Shown: positions 42,966 to 51,764 of the stretch, in pieces
Numbering within the stretch: the first letter of the stretch is position 1
How the letters are laid out: the number at the start of each line of letters is the position of its first letter
DNA from: Actinacidiphila cocklensis
GTDB lineage: Bacteria; Actinomycetota; Actinomycetes; Streptomycetales; Streptomycetaceae
Length of the DNA: 64,000 nucleotides
Reading direction: 5' to 3'
Assembly: GCF_907177275.1 (NCBI RefSeq)
Contig: NZ_CAJSLV010000044.1
Location: 1-64,000 of the forward strand
Notes under the pieces: generated by a model
The model's input: only the letters and a program-made list of their open reading frames with translations
Told to the model about the DNA's origin: nothing
The model's database searches: none
Program-made: the position numbers and the translations under genes

Positions 42966-43421
42966 ATGCAGTCACAGCAGCCTCACTCCCCCGACGTCCC
43001 GGCAACCCCTCCGGCGGTGCCCCCGCCGCCACGAAGCCGTACGGCGACGGTCGTCGTGTCGCTGGTCGCGGGACTCGTGCTCGGCGCCGCAGGGGTCGGC
43101 GCCGGCTGGGCGCTCAGCGGCGGCGACGGCGACAGCGCCGGGGGCCCGACCCCCGCGGGCGACGCCCGCGCCGCGTGCCAGGCGCTCGACGGATTCGACG
43201 AGTCGAAGTACGCCGCGAAGGGGCCGGAGGGCGAGATCGCCCTCAACCGCTATGCCGCGGCGGGGGCGTTCTCCGCCTCGGCCGCCGCGGGGGACGCGTC
43301 GTACGAGCCGCTCGCCCAGGCCGTACGCCGCTCCCAGGACCGCCACAACCGGGTCTTCGACTTCGACGCGAAGGTGAAGCAGGACCTGGACGAGGCCCGC
43401 CGGATCTGCGGCACCCTCTAG
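42966..43421 (+). CDS. Small anchored membrane protein
   Basis: A 151-residue protein with a Pro-rich cytoplasmic N-terminus, one membrane segment (VVVSLVAGLVLGAAGVGAGWAL at about 28-50), and an extracellular helical domain with two Cys (ACQAL, ICGTL). It follows the kinase gene by 155 nt. Its stop overlaps the convergent TetR pseudogene stop at CTAG. Family unknown. Confidence 0.6.
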   Translation: MQSQQPHSPDVPATPPAVPPPPRSRTATVVVSLVAGLVLGAAGVGAGWALSGGDGDSAGGPTPAGDARAACQALDGFDESKYAAKGPEGEIALNRYAAAGAFSASAAAGDASYEPLAQAVRRSQDRHNRVFDFDAKVKQDLDEARRICGTL

Positions 43422-44054
43422 ACCACCGGCGGCCCGCCCGTCCTGAGGCGCGACCTGAGCGGATGCCCCCGCCGCTCAGGCCGGGCGGCGAGCGCGGTGA
43501 CGGCGGCGCTGAGCCGGCCCGCATAGGCGGCGTTCAGGGCGGCGCGGTCGAACAGCAGCCGGTACCACATCGGGCTGAAGACGAGGTCGATGAGGAAGTC
43601 GTCGTCTTCGCGGGTGAGTTCGCCGCGCTCGCGGGCGCGCGCGAGGAGCACCCGGACGTTGTCGAGGCGGGGCAGGATCAGGCGTTCCCAGACCGTACGG
43701 GCGAGGACGTCGTCGCCGATCGCCTCCGCCGCCAGCGCCCGGTTGAGGACGCCGCTGATGCCCTGCTGGGCCTCGAACGTCGAGGCCCAGCAGCCCGGTG
43801 AGATCGCCGTGCAGGGTGCCGGTGTCCGGGGCGGGGAGCTTCCCGGCCGCGTAGGCGGCGAGCGCGTCGAGGATCACCTCGCCCTTGCCGCGGTAGCGCC
43901 GGTAGACGGTCTGCTTGGAGATGCCCGCCCGTGCCGCGATGGCCTCGATGCTGACCGCCCGGTAGCCGCTCTCCTCGACCAGCTCCATGGCGACGCGCAG
44001 GATCGCGTCGTCCACGCCGGGGTCTCTGGGTCGTCCGCTCACCCCGCTGCTCAC
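43418..44054 (-). pseudogene. TetR-family gene, frameshifted
   Basis: The N-terminal DNA-binding half (SGRPRDPGVDDAILRVAMELVEESGYRAVSIEAIAARAGISKQTVYRRYRGKGEVIL) runs from about 44054 to 43790. The ligand-domain half (TFEAQQGISGVLNRAL...ARERGELTREDDDFLIDLVFSP) continues in another frame to 43418. The switch falls on the 14-bp hairpin at 43763-43793. Either a real inactivation or an assembly error at the hairpin. The start region abuts the truncated SDR, so its promoter may be lost too. Confidence 0.72.
43763..43793. repeat. Perfect 14-bp hairpin at the TetR frameshift
   Basis: CTGCTGGGCCTCGA (43763-43776) and TCGAGGCCCAGCAG (43780-43793) are exact reverse complements separated by ACG. The reading frame of the TetR gene changes exactly here. 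Template folding during replication or sequencing could explain it. Confidence 0.8.
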
Positions 44055-44490
44055 CCGCACCCCCGGCGCCCGCATCGTCAACGTCAGCTCCGCGGGACAG
44101 GCCACCCTCGACTTCGACGACCTGCTCCTGGAACGCGGCTGGGACGGCGTCCAGGCGTACTGCCAAGCCAAACTCGCGCAGATCATGCTGACGTTCGAGC
44201 ATGCGGAACTGCTGCGCGGCCATGGCGTCACCGTCAACGCCCTGCACCCCGCCTCGTACATGCCCACCGAGATCGTCATCCATCTGTTCTCCGTGCAGAG
44301 CACCCTCGACGAGGGCGTCGCCAACCTGGCCAGGCTCGTGACCGACCCCGGCCTCGGCACGACCACCGGCACCTACGTCAACCGCGACATCGCGTCCCGC
44401 GCACACGCCCAGGTGTACGACCCGGCAGCACGCCGGCGCCTGCTCGACCTCAGCGAGAAGCTCACGGGCGTACCCCTCCTCGCGCCCTGA
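44038..44490 (+). pseudogene. SDR oxidoreductase, 5'-truncated
   Basis: From LTPLLTRTPGARIVNVSSAGQ onward the sequence matches the middle and end of a short-chain dehydrogenase, including YCQAKLAQ (the YxxxK catalytic pair) and VNALHPASYMPT. The first roughly 120 residues, with the cofactor-binding TGxxxGxG, are missing. The left boundary falls inside the start of the opposing TetR gene, which suggests a deletion between two divergent genes. Confidence 0.75.
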
Positions 44491-44513
44491 CCGCGCCCCG
44501 GCACGGGCGGACG

Positions 44514-44547
44514 GCCCCTGCGGCTCACGTCACCGAGCCGCAGGGGC
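44514..44547. terminator. Strong hairpin terminator
   Basis: GCCCCTGCGGCTC (44514-44526) and GAGCCGCAGGGGC (44535-44547), 13-bp perfect arms with an 8-nt loop, between the SDR remnant and the XRE/ricin chimera that converge on it. Confidence 0.75.
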
Positions 44548-44573
44548 AGTCGGGGGCTCCGGCCGAGAGGGGG

Positions 44574-44808
44574 TCAGGTCAGGGTGAACTTCTGGGCCGC
44601 GGAGCCGTTGCAGTCCCAGATCTGGAGGCGGTGCCGTTCGCGGTGGCGCCGCTGGGGGTGTCGAAGCAGCGGCCGGACTGCGGGTTGAGGAGGGAGCCGT
44701 CGGACTGCTGCACCCATTTCTGGCCGCCGACGGCAGGCCCGCCTGTTCGGGGCTGACCTTGGCACGTCGGGAGCGGAGGAAGGCGCTGACGGCGTCCCGG
44801 TTGTCCAT
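44574..44808 (-). pseudogene. Chimeric remnant: XRE regulator head joined to ricin-lectin tail
   Basis: The first 26 or so residues from ATG 44808 (MDNRDAVSAFLRSRRAKVSP, then EQAGLP) match the start of XRE-family regulators of the MmyB type. They run directly into a ricin-type lectin tail, QKWVQQSDGSLLNPQSGRC, but in another frame. A second shift follows before LQIWDCNGSAAQKFTLT. Both parts are incomplete, so it cannot make a working protein. Confidence 0.7.
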
Positions 44809-44946
44809 GGGGACAGGGTAGGCAGCCCGCGCGGGCGGTGGGGTGCCCTGGCATTACCCCTCACGGCGGGGACTCCCCCGGTGCGGCCGCGTCCCGTTGC
44901 ATGGTGCGTGACGGAGGAACACGGTGAACGAGGAGAGGGACACGCC

Positions 44947-45381
44947 ATGAACGAGCGGACCGGGACGGCGACGGAAGATCCCGCGGACGTCGTACGCGGA
45001 CTGTACGAGGCGCTGGCCAAGGGCGACGTGCCGGGTGTCCTGGCCAGGCTGGACCCCGAGGTGGTCGTGGACGAGCCTGGCCAGCTGCCGTACGGCGGTG
45101 TGCACCGGGGGCGCGAGGCGTTCGCGGAGTCGGTGCTCGGCGCGATGACGGGTTACGCCGAGGTCGCCGTCACCGGCGCCGAGGTCTTCGCGGGCCCCAC
45201 CGGTGTCGTCGGGCGGCTCACCGGCGCGCTGACGGCCCGCAGCACCGGTGAGGTGTTCCCGCTGACCATGCTGGAGGTCCACCAGGTCGAGGGCGGCACG
45301 GTGCGGCGGATCGACGTCCACCTGAAGAACCCCCACGAGCTCGCCGCGTTCTACGCGCGAGCCGAGGCGGGCAGGAGCTGA
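44947..45381 (+). CDS. SnoaL/NTF2-like protein
   Basis: A 144-residue NTF2-fold protein (VVRGLYEALAKGDVPGVLARLDPEVVVDEPGQLPYGGVHRGREAF...TMLEVHQVEGGTVRRIDVHLKNP). The fold is used for small isomerases and binding proteins. It stands alone after the decayed region. No catalytic pair can be assigned with confidence. Confidence 0.72.
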   Translation: MNERTGTATEDPADVVRGLYEALAKGDVPGVLARLDPEVVVDEPGQLPYGGVHRGREAFAESVLGAMTGYAEVAVTGAEVFAGPTGVVGRLTGALTARSTGEVFPLTMLEVHQVEGGTVRRIDVHLKNPHELAAFYARAEAGRS

Positions 45382-45403
45382 CCGCCCGGCGGGGCTCCCG
45401 CGC

Positions 45404-46510
45404 TCAGGAGGCGGACTCCTGCTCCCGCAGCGTCCGTTCGACCGCCTCGCGTACCCGCGCGTCCTCGCGCAGCCTGCCCCGGGCGCGGGCGCGGCGTACG
45501 AGGAGCGGCACGGCCACGGCCGCAGCGACCAGGAGCACGGCCAGCAGCGTCAGCGTCCACGGGACGGCCCAGCCGTGCGCGGTGGCCGTCACCGGCTTGA
45601 GCGCGGACGTGGAGCCGGACGCGTCGGTCAGCAGCGGTGTCAGCGTCACGGTCGCGCTCAGCCGGAAGGCGGGGGCCGTGCCGTGGACGGGCACCTGCAC
45701 CTTCCGGCTCTCGCCGGGCAGCAGGGGCGGCGGCGCGGCGACGCTCTTCGCGTCGGCCTTCAGCCAACCGAACGGGCCGGAGACGGCGACGGTCTGGCGG
45801 GCCGACAGCGTGGCGTTGCCGGTGTTGCGGATCGTGTACGTGACGGTCGCGTCGCCGGTGCCGAACGGATCGGCGGTGCCGCTGTAGCCGACGTGCAGGT
45901 CCTCGACCTTCAGCGCCGGCCTGAGCTCCCCGCTGACCCGCAGCGCGATCTTGATGCCCAGGCGCCGGTCGACGGTGATGCCCTGTGCGGCGTCCGGCTG
46001 CTTGAGCGAGGTGAGGATGCCGCCCGCGTAGTCGCCGGGCGTGGCGTCGGCCGGGACGGCGACGGTGAAGGGGACGTCGGCGGACTTCCCCGGCGGGACG
46101 ACGACGCTGCCGCTCGCGGGGCGGGACCAGGCGCCGACGCCGACGGACTTCTTGTCCCGGGTGAGCAGGTCGAGCTGGCCGGTGGCGGTGGTGAAGCCGT
46201 CGGCGGCGTAGACGGTGAGGGTGAGCGGGTCCTTGCCGTGGTTGGCGACGGTCATGGAGTCCTTGATCACGCCGCCGGGGTTGATGCTGTAGCCGAAGCT
46301 GGACCGGTCGGAGCCGTACTGGTTGGCCGCCGTCCTGACCGTCCAGCTGACGTCGCCGCCCGCGGCCCGTGCGGAGCCGGCGGCGACGCCCGTGGCCAGG
46401 CCGGCGAGCGTGGACGCGACGGCGATGAGCAGCGCCAGGCCCAGGACGCGGGCGGCGGTGCGGGAGAGGGTACGGATGGTGGTCGGGCGGCACATGGGGG
46501 TCGCGTGCAT
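45404..46510 (-). CDS. DUF916 (WxL-interacting) surface protein
   Basis: A 368-residue protein: signal peptide (about 1-50), a beta-rich extracellular part with WTVRTAANQYGSDRSSFGYSINPGGVIKDSMTVANHG (DUF916 pattern) and ITVDRRLGIKIALRVSGEL, a C-terminal membrane segment (LTLLAVLLVAAAVAVPLLV near 325) and a basic tail. In Firmicutes such proteins bind WxL proteins to peptidoglycan. The gene upstream encodes a phosphatase with a WxL-like tail, which supports a pair. Confidence 0.75.
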   Translation of the reverse strand: MHATPMCRPTTIRTLSRTAARVLGLALLIAVASTLAGLATGVAAGSARAAGGDVSWTVRTAANQYGSDRSSFGYSINPGGVIKDSMTVANHGKDPLTLTVYAADGFTTATGQLDLLTRDKKSVGVGAWSRPASGSVVVPPGKSADVPFTVAVPADATPGDYAGGILTSLKQPDAAQGITVDRRLGIKIALRVSGELRPALKVEDLHVGYSGTADPFGTGDATVTYTIRNTGNATLSARQTVAVSGPFGWLKADAKSVAAPPPLLPGESRKVQVPVHGTAPAFRLSATVTLTPLLTDASGSTSALKPVTATAHGWAVPWTLTLLAVLLVAAAVAVPLLVRRARARGRLREDARVREAVERTLREQESAS

Positions 46511-46623
46511 GCAGGTTTTCTCCTGGCGCGGGGAGGGCGGGGCGGGCGCCCGTGGGCACCCGCCCCGCCCCCCGTCAGTCGATTCGGCCGGTCAGCCGGT
46601 CAGCTGCTCAGTTCCTCAACTGC

Positions 46624-48600
46624 TCAGCTGCTCAGCGCAGTGATCGTGAGAGTGGCCTGGTAGCTGCCCTTCTCGACGCTGTCCGGGATCTTGAGGCTGA
46701 GGTCGGCGCCGACCTTCGCCGTACCCCGGGTGTGGCCCTGGCCGGCCGAGCCGAGAACCTGCGAGACCGACAGGCCCTTGCCCTGGTCGGCGTAGCCGGA
46801 CGCGACCGTGTCGCCGGCCTGGGCGCCCGCGCCGGCCTGCAGGACGCGCGGGGACCAGCCGAGGTAGGAGCCGGAGAACGTCTTGCCGGCGTCCCGGAAG
46901 TCGCTCACGCCGGCCGAGATCGACCAGGGCGCCAGCGAACGGCGGGTGTCCGACACCGAGATCGGGTTGAGCTTGCCGCCCGCCTCGAAGTGGTCGCCGC
47001 CCTGCTCGACTGCGGTGCCGAGGTCGACCAGGCCGTTGTTGCCGTCGATCGTCCAACCGAACTCGCCCGGCGCCGCGTTGGGCACGTTGACCTGGATGTC
47101 CTGTCCGTCACCGTGGTAGTTGTGCACGGTGAAGTCGTCGACGACGGAGCCGACGGGCTGGGCCTCGCTGGTGTTGTTGCACCAGTTGCCCTTCTCCACC
47201 GCCGCGTTAGGGGCGGCGCAGGTGCCGCTGCGGACGTTCTGGACCACGAGCTGGTCGTTGCGCACCTGGACCTTGACGTAGGTGCGGACGTGCTCCTGGT
47301 TCTGGACCGAGTTGTACCAGTAGTTGTCCGGGTTCAGCGGGTCCGCACCGTTGCCGGCGCCGCTCGTGCCGCTGCTGTCGGGCTTCGTGATGTCGTAGTA
47401 CTTCGAGCCCGAGGCGGAGTTGGCCGTCACGTAGACGACGCCGCCGGGACCCGGGTACAGCTGGGCCTCGCCGGGCTGCTCGTCCGGGTTGGCCTTCTGG
47501 CCGTTCTTGATCTCGTAGCTGCGCGAGTAGCTGTGGTCGTGGCCCTGGAGGACCAGGTCGACGCCGAGCTTGGAGAACGTGGTCGGGAAGTCGACCCGCC
47601 GGGTCTTGTTGTCCGAGTCCTTGGCGTGGTCGGCCGGCGAGTAGATCGAGTGGTGGTAGGTCAGCACCTTCCACTTCGCCTCGGAGCCGTGCTTGTTGAT
47701 GACGTCGGTGACGTAGGCGAGGTGCGCCGCGTCACCGCCGCCGCCCTGCGAGGTGGCGTAGCTGTTGCTGTTCAGGTCGATGAACAGCACATCCTTGTAG
47801 ATGTACCAGTAGTCGCCGCCCGAGGAGTTGGACGCCGGGTCGCCGTTGGAGTAGTACGCCCCCGACTTGTCGGTGTTCGGGGTGGCGAAGTGCTGCTCGT
47901 AGGCCTTGCCGCCGACGTCGTGGTTGCCGATGGTGGCCGCCCACGGGTACTGGCGCAGCTTGTCGGGACCCAGGAAGGCGTTCCAATGGGACTCGTTGTT
48001 GGCGCTCTCGACCTGGTCGCCGCCGGACACCAGCAGTTCGGCGTTCGGGTTGGCCGCCAGGGCGACGTCGAGCGTGTCCTTCCAGCCGGCACCGTCCTCG
48101 GCGGTGTCGCCGGACGAGCCGATCTGCGGGTCGCCGAAGAACAGGAAGTCGTAGTTGCCCTCGAAGTCCTGCGTCTTGAACGAGTACGTGGCCGACCAGT
48201 TGCCCTCGCTGCCGACGCGGTACGAGTACGGCGTCTGCTCCTTGAGGTTGGTGATCGTCGCGTGGCGGTTGAAGCCGCCGCTGGTGGCGATGTTGGCCGT
48301 GCCGGTCGCGGCGAAGGTCGCCGCGTCGGCCGGGAACTGGCCGTCGACGACCGAGGCGGTCGGCGCGACCTGGAGCTGCTGCGCGGTGTCGGCCGAGGAG
48401 TACCAGCTGACGGTGCGCTGCGCCTCGTCGGCGCCCACGCCGAGGATGACGCCGGTGATCGCGGTGGGCTCCGCGGCGACGGCGGGTGACGCCAGGACGC
48501 CGCCCAGCGCCACGGTCAGGCCCAGGAGCGCCGCGGTGGTCCCGGTGGCCACCCGGCGCCGCACAAGCTCGGCGGCCTGTGTCGAGGGTCTCGATTTCAT
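46624..48600 (-). CDS. Secreted purple-acid-phosphatase-like metallophosphoesterase with WxL-like tail
   Basis: A 658-residue protein: signal peptide, an N-terminal Fn3-like domain, then a metallophosphoesterase core with GDPQIG, GGDQVE, GNHD, HHS and GHDHSYSR, all five metal motifs present. The last about 160 residues (IQVNVP...WSISAGVSDF...LGWSPRV...YQATLTITALS) resemble a WxL surface domain. It probably hydrolyses phosphate esters outside the cell and is held at the wall by the downstream DUF916 protein. Confidence 0.8.
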   Translation of the reverse strand: MKSRPSTQAAELVRRRVATGTTAALLGLTVALGGVLASPAVAAEPTAITGVILGVGADEAQRTVSWYSSADTAQQLQVAPTASVVDGQFPADAATFAATGTANIATSGGFNRHATITNLKEQTPYSYRVGSEGNWSATYSFKTQDFEGNYDFLFFGDPQIGSSGDTAEDGAGWKDTLDVALAANPNAELLVSGGDQVESANNESHWNAFLGPDKLRQYPWAATIGNHDVGGKAYEQHFATPNTDKSGAYYSNGDPASNSSGGDYWYIYKDVLFIDLNSNSYATSQGGGGDAAHLAYVTDVINKHGSEAKWKVLTYHHSIYSPADHAKDSDNKTRRVDFPTTFSKLGVDLVLQGHDHSYSRSYEIKNGQKANPDEQPGEAQLYPGPGGVVYVTANSASGSKYYDITKPDSSGTSGAGNGADPLNPDNYWYNSVQNQEHVRTYVKVQVRNDQLVVQNVRSGTCAAPNAAVEKGNWCNNTSEAQPVGSVVDDFTVHNYHGDGQDIQVNVPNAAPGEFGWTIDGNNGLVDLGTAVEQGGDHFEAGGKLNPISVSDTRRSLAPWSISAGVSDFRDAGKTFSGSYLGWSPRVLQAGAGAQAGDTVASGYADQGKGLSVSQVLGSAGQGHTRGTAKVGADLSLKIPDSVEKGSYQATLTITALSS

Positions 48601-48737
48601 TCGGTTCTCTGTTCCTTCTGCGGACGTGAGTACATGAAGTGGGAGCCGTCAAGCTCTCAGCACCGGGTAAACCGATACCAAATACAGTCTTTGCAATGTC
48701 TAAACTTTTCCATGGTCAAGAAATTACTGACGCGGAA
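48601..48737. other. AT-richer intergenic region before the phosphatase gene
   Basis: Lower in GC than its surroundings, suitable for a promoter of the minus-strand phosphatase. Read on the minus strand it contains GTTTACC, one unit of a PHO-box-like pattern, but no second convincing repeat, so PhoP control is only a possibility. Confidence 0.3.
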
Positions 48738-49946
48738 TCAGAAGGAGAAGGTTCGCTGCAGGAACCACACGAGCCCCATGATGAACACGCCCGCGGAAAT
48801 CGCCCCGGTCGCCCGCAGCCCCGCGGTGGGCGCGCGGTGCCGCAGCAGCACGAGCACCGGGAAGATGAGCGCGATCAGGGCCAGCTGGACGGCCTCGATC
48901 CCGACGTTGAACACCAGCAGCGACCACAGCAGCGTCCACGAGAAGGCGCTGTCGATGCCGAGCGCCCCCGCGAAGCCCAGGCCGTGCACCAGCCCGAAGC
49001 AGAAGACCACCGCGAGCCTGGTCCTGCCCGCGCGGTCCAGGCCGAAGTGCCCGCCGCCCGTCTCCGCCAGGTCGATGGCCCGCTCGCGGTGCCGCCACAG
49101 CCGCCACAGGTACCAGCCGGCGACCACCGCGATCGACAGCGCGATGACCGGCTCCACGACCGCCGACGGCACGTCGACCAGGCCGAGCGCGGCGAGCAGC
49201 AGCGTCACCGAGTGCGCCACGGTGAAGGAGGTGGCGGCGAGCACGACCTCGCGCAGCCGCCGCGAGCCGGCGATGAGCGCCAGCAGGAAAAGGATGTGGT
49301 CGGTGCCGGTGAGCAGGTGCTCCGTGCCCAGCCGGAAGAACTCCCAGAACCGCTCGTACCAGGCCTGGTGGGTGGAGAAGGCCGGGTGGGCGGCGTCCAG
49401 CGCGGCGCTGCCCGTACGGCCGTCGACGTCGTAGGTGACGATCGTCCGGGTGCCGGTGACGTACCCCTCCGCGTCGGGGAACAGCCCGCTGCGCACCTCG
49501 TGGTCCACGCCCCGCTCCTGGCACGTCCAGTCGAGCACCAGGTCCGCGTACGGCACGCCCTGCCGGCGGCCCGTCGTGAAGTCGCCGACCTGCTCAGGGG
49601 TGCAGCCGCGCCCCTGCGAGGTGACGGAGAAGCGCTCGCGGACGTAGTCGACGGCGGCCTTCCGGTGGGCGTTCAGGGCCGCGGCCCGGGCCTGGGCGTC
49701 GCCGGCGTCGAAGGCTGCGGTGCCCGCGCGGAAGAGCGCGTCGTCGTGCCCTGCGTCGGCGGCGGAGACGACGTAGAGGTCGTATTCGAGCTGCAGCTTC
49801 GTCCGCAGGCGCCCGTCGCCGCCGTCGCCGACATCGACGTAGGCCACCGAGCTGAAACCGTGGGCCGACGCGGGCTGCGCCGAGCCCAGGAAGGCGGCCG
49901 CCGCGACCAGGACCGCCACAAGGCCGATCCGTATTCTGGATGACAC
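48738..49946 (-). CDS. HupE/UreJ-family membrane protein
   Basis: A 402-residue protein: signal peptide ending PASAHG, an extracellular part (about 30-210) and a C-terminal HupE/UreJ domain with FRLGTEHLLTGTDHILFLLAL, TSFTVAHSVTLLLAAL and FGLVHGLGFAGAL. The conserved His residues in these helices are typical of Ni/Co or related metal transporters. GTG 49946 after GGGAGAAC. Metal specificity unknown. Confidence 0.8.
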   Translation of the reverse strand: MSSRIRIGLVAVLVAAAAFLGSAQPASAHGFSSVAYVDVGDGGDGRLRTKLQLEYDLYVVSAADAGHDDALFRAGTAAFDAGDAQARAAALNAHRKAAVDYVRERFSVTSQGRGCTPEQVGDFTTGRRQGVPYADLVLDWTCQERGVDHEVRSGLFPDAEGYVTGTRTIVTYDVDGRTGSAALDAAHPAFSTHQAWYERFWEFFRLGTEHLLTGTDHILFLLALIAGSRRLREVVLAATSFTVAHSVTLLLAALGLVDVPSAVVEPVIALSIAVVAGWYLWRLWRHRERAIDLAETGGGHFGLDRAGRTRLAVVFCFGLVHGLGFAGALGIDSAFSWTLLWSLLVFNVGIEAVQLALIALIFPVLVLLRHRAPTAGLRATGAISAGVFIMGLVWFLQRTFSF

Positions 49947-50128
49947 CGTTCTCCCTTTGCTGCTCCTTTGCCTGCCAGCGCACGGTGCACGTGCCGGGTG
50001 AACGGAATGGCGCGCGAAGGCGAACGTTGGAAAAACAAGGGCGGGAACGGCTTCCCCGGCGTGAATACGGCGGCGGGCGGCGTAGCAGGATGGCGCCACA
50101 CCCCCCGCCACTACTTCGGAGGACGAAC

Positions 50129-50803
50129 GTGTTGCGCCCCTCGTTCCTGGCTGTCGCCGCACTGGCCGCGGCCGTCGCGATGGTCACCGGATGCGGTGCC
50201 GGCGACGACTGGTCGAAGCCTCACCCCAGGCCGTCCGCCGTCGGCACGCTCGGCCCCGGCTTCGTCGACCGCTCCGACCCGCCGGGACCGGAGGCGACCG
50301 CCACACCCGAACCCGGCTCGTGGGCGGGGGTCAGCCCGTCGGAGGGCTTCCGGGTGGTGCTGCTCACCACGGGCGCCGACCGCCCGACGACCGCGCTGGT
50401 CACGGCGGTCAGGGACTGGGCGGCCGAGGAGCACGTCTCGCTGCGGACGGTGACCGCCGGGTCCGCGTCCGACCTGGTGCCCGCCGTCACCCGGGCGATG
50501 GACATGCACCCCGACCTGATCGTCAGCGCCGGCAACGACCTGATCGACCCGCTGGCGACCGTCACCCCCAACCACCTGTCCCAGCAGTTCCTGGTGGTGG
50601 GCGCGGAGTTGGCCGAACCGACCAGCAACGTCACGGCGGTGGACTGGTCCGGCGCGTCCTTCCGCGGCGAGGGGCTGGGGATGTCCTCGACGTACGACGC
50701 CGCTTCCTTCACGCCGGAGCGGTGTGCGGCGTCGATACGGGCCGGGGTGGCAGCGGTGCTCAACGACCTGACGGGCATCGTGCTCTGGCTGGACAAGGCC
50801 TGA
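50129..50803 (+). CDS. Lipoprotein, BMP/periplasmic-binding-like
   Basis: A 224-residue protein with a lipoprotein signal (lipobox VTGC near residue 22) and a Pro-rich linker. The following domain has FRVVLLTTGADRPTTALVTAVRDWAAEEHVSLRTVTAG and HPDLIVSAGNDLIDPL, resembling sugar- or nucleoside-binding proteins (BMP family). It is shorter than usual for a full binding protein. GTG 50129 after GGAGG. Divergent from the HupE gene. Confidence 0.65.
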   Translation: MLRPSFLAVAALAAAVAMVTGCGAGDDWSKPHPRPSAVGTLGPGFVDRSDPPGPEATATPEPGSWAGVSPSEGFRVVLLTTGADRPTTALVTAVRDWAAEEHVSLRTVTAGSASDLVPAVTRAMDMHPDLIVSAGNDLIDPLATVTPNHLSQQFLVVGAELAEPTSNVTAVDWSGASFRGEGLGMSSTYDAASFTPERCAASIRAGVAAVLNDLTGIVLWLDKA

Positions 50804-50841
50804 GCCTCAGCGGTCTCCCGTACGCCGGTCGGCGGCCCCGG

Positions 50842-51123
50842 TCAGCGGTCGGCGGTCGGCGGTACCGCGGGGCCGGAGACCCACACCACGACGCGGTTGC
50901 CGTTCTCACGGATCGCGGCGATCAGTCCGGCGGCGCCGCCCACTTTCTGGTCGGCCAGCAGCTGGAGCCGGGGGATGTCGTCCTCGGTGAGCTGGCACTC
51001 GGCGCCGTCCCGCCCACCGCCGTCATGGTTCCAGAGCCAGGGAGCGATCTCCCGCTTGAGGGCGTCGGGCAGCTGGTTCCTCGGCTGGACGCTCCCCGGC
51101 CGCCAGTACAACCCGCGGGCCAT
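50842..51123 (-). CDS. Small protein of unknown function
   Basis: A 93-residue protein (MARGLYWRPGSVQPRNQLPD...DDIPRLQLLADQKVGGAAGLIAAIRENG). No signal peptide or motif. It lies downstream of the immunity-type gene on the same strand with a 119-nt gap and could be a second accessory gene of the toxin locus, but I see no direct support. Confidence 0.5.
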   Translation of the reverse strand: MARGLYWRPGSVQPRNQLPDALKREIAPWLWNHDGGGRDGAECQLTEDDIPRLQLLADQKVGGAAGLIAAIRENGNRVVVWVSGPAVPPTADR

Positions 51124-51242
51124 GCCGACCTCCTGGTGCGTCGGGTGCCCACCGCTGTCCGGACGCTGCTCCGGACGCGGGGACGCGGATCACGATCGTC
51201 GTCCCCGTGCTTCCAGAAGCACTGCCCGACGACAGCGGCCAT

Positions 51243-51764
51243 TCACGCCGCGCCGCCACCGGTGCTGGACGACTCCAGCACCGTGCAGGCGGAGCCCCAC
51301 CCCGGCAGCCCATGGCGCACCTGGTCGAGATCGTGGCCCGGATAGCCCGGTGGCGCTTCAGGGATCCCGTGGACGTCAAGCAGGTAGAAGTCCGCGTGCT
51401 CTCCTTCGACAGAGAACTTCCCGTCGGGAAAGAACTCCAGCTCCAGCCGCAGTCCCCCGCCGGCGGCCTCGGAAGGCCGGCTCGACGTCACCGAGAAGGC
51501 CATCAGCTTCCGGGACTGCGGCGCCCCGCTCCAGGAGAACGACCGCAGCCCGCGGACCACGAGGAGTGCGGCGTTCCCCGTCGGGTAGTACGACGCGGTG
51601 CGCATGTCGAAGAGCAGCGCCGCACGGTTCGCGGTGGGGCACACCCTGGAGTCCAGAAGCTGCGTGTCCTCCAGGGCGTCGTCTTCCTTCAGCGGGTCCC
51701 AGCCGACGGCTTCCGGGGCCGGACGGTAGTCCTGGGACGAGAAGAGGTCTTCCACAAGGGTCAT
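51243..51764 (-). CDS. Probable immunity protein for the Rhs toxin
   Basis: A 173-residue cytoplasmic protein, no signal peptide (MTLVEDLFSSQDYRPAPEAVGWDP), beta-rich with RLELEFFPDGKFSVEGEHADFYLLDVHG. ATG 51764 overlaps the toxin gene stop by 4 nt, the usual place of a cognate immunity gene. I recognise no named immunity family; the role rests on position. Confidence 0.7.
   Translation of the reverse strand: MTLVEDLFSSQDYRPAPEAVGWDPLKEDDALEDTQLLDSRVCPTANRAALLFDMRTASYYPTGNAALLVVRGLRSFSWSGAPQSRKLMAFSVTSSRPSEAAGGGLRLELEFFPDGKFSVEGEHADFYLLDVHGIPEAPPGYPGHDLDQVRHGLPGWGSACTVLESSSTGGGAA

Noticed and set aside
48601..48737. PHO box controlling the phosphatase
   Set aside because: Only one GTTTACC-like unit is visible; a PHO box needs adjacent direct repeats.
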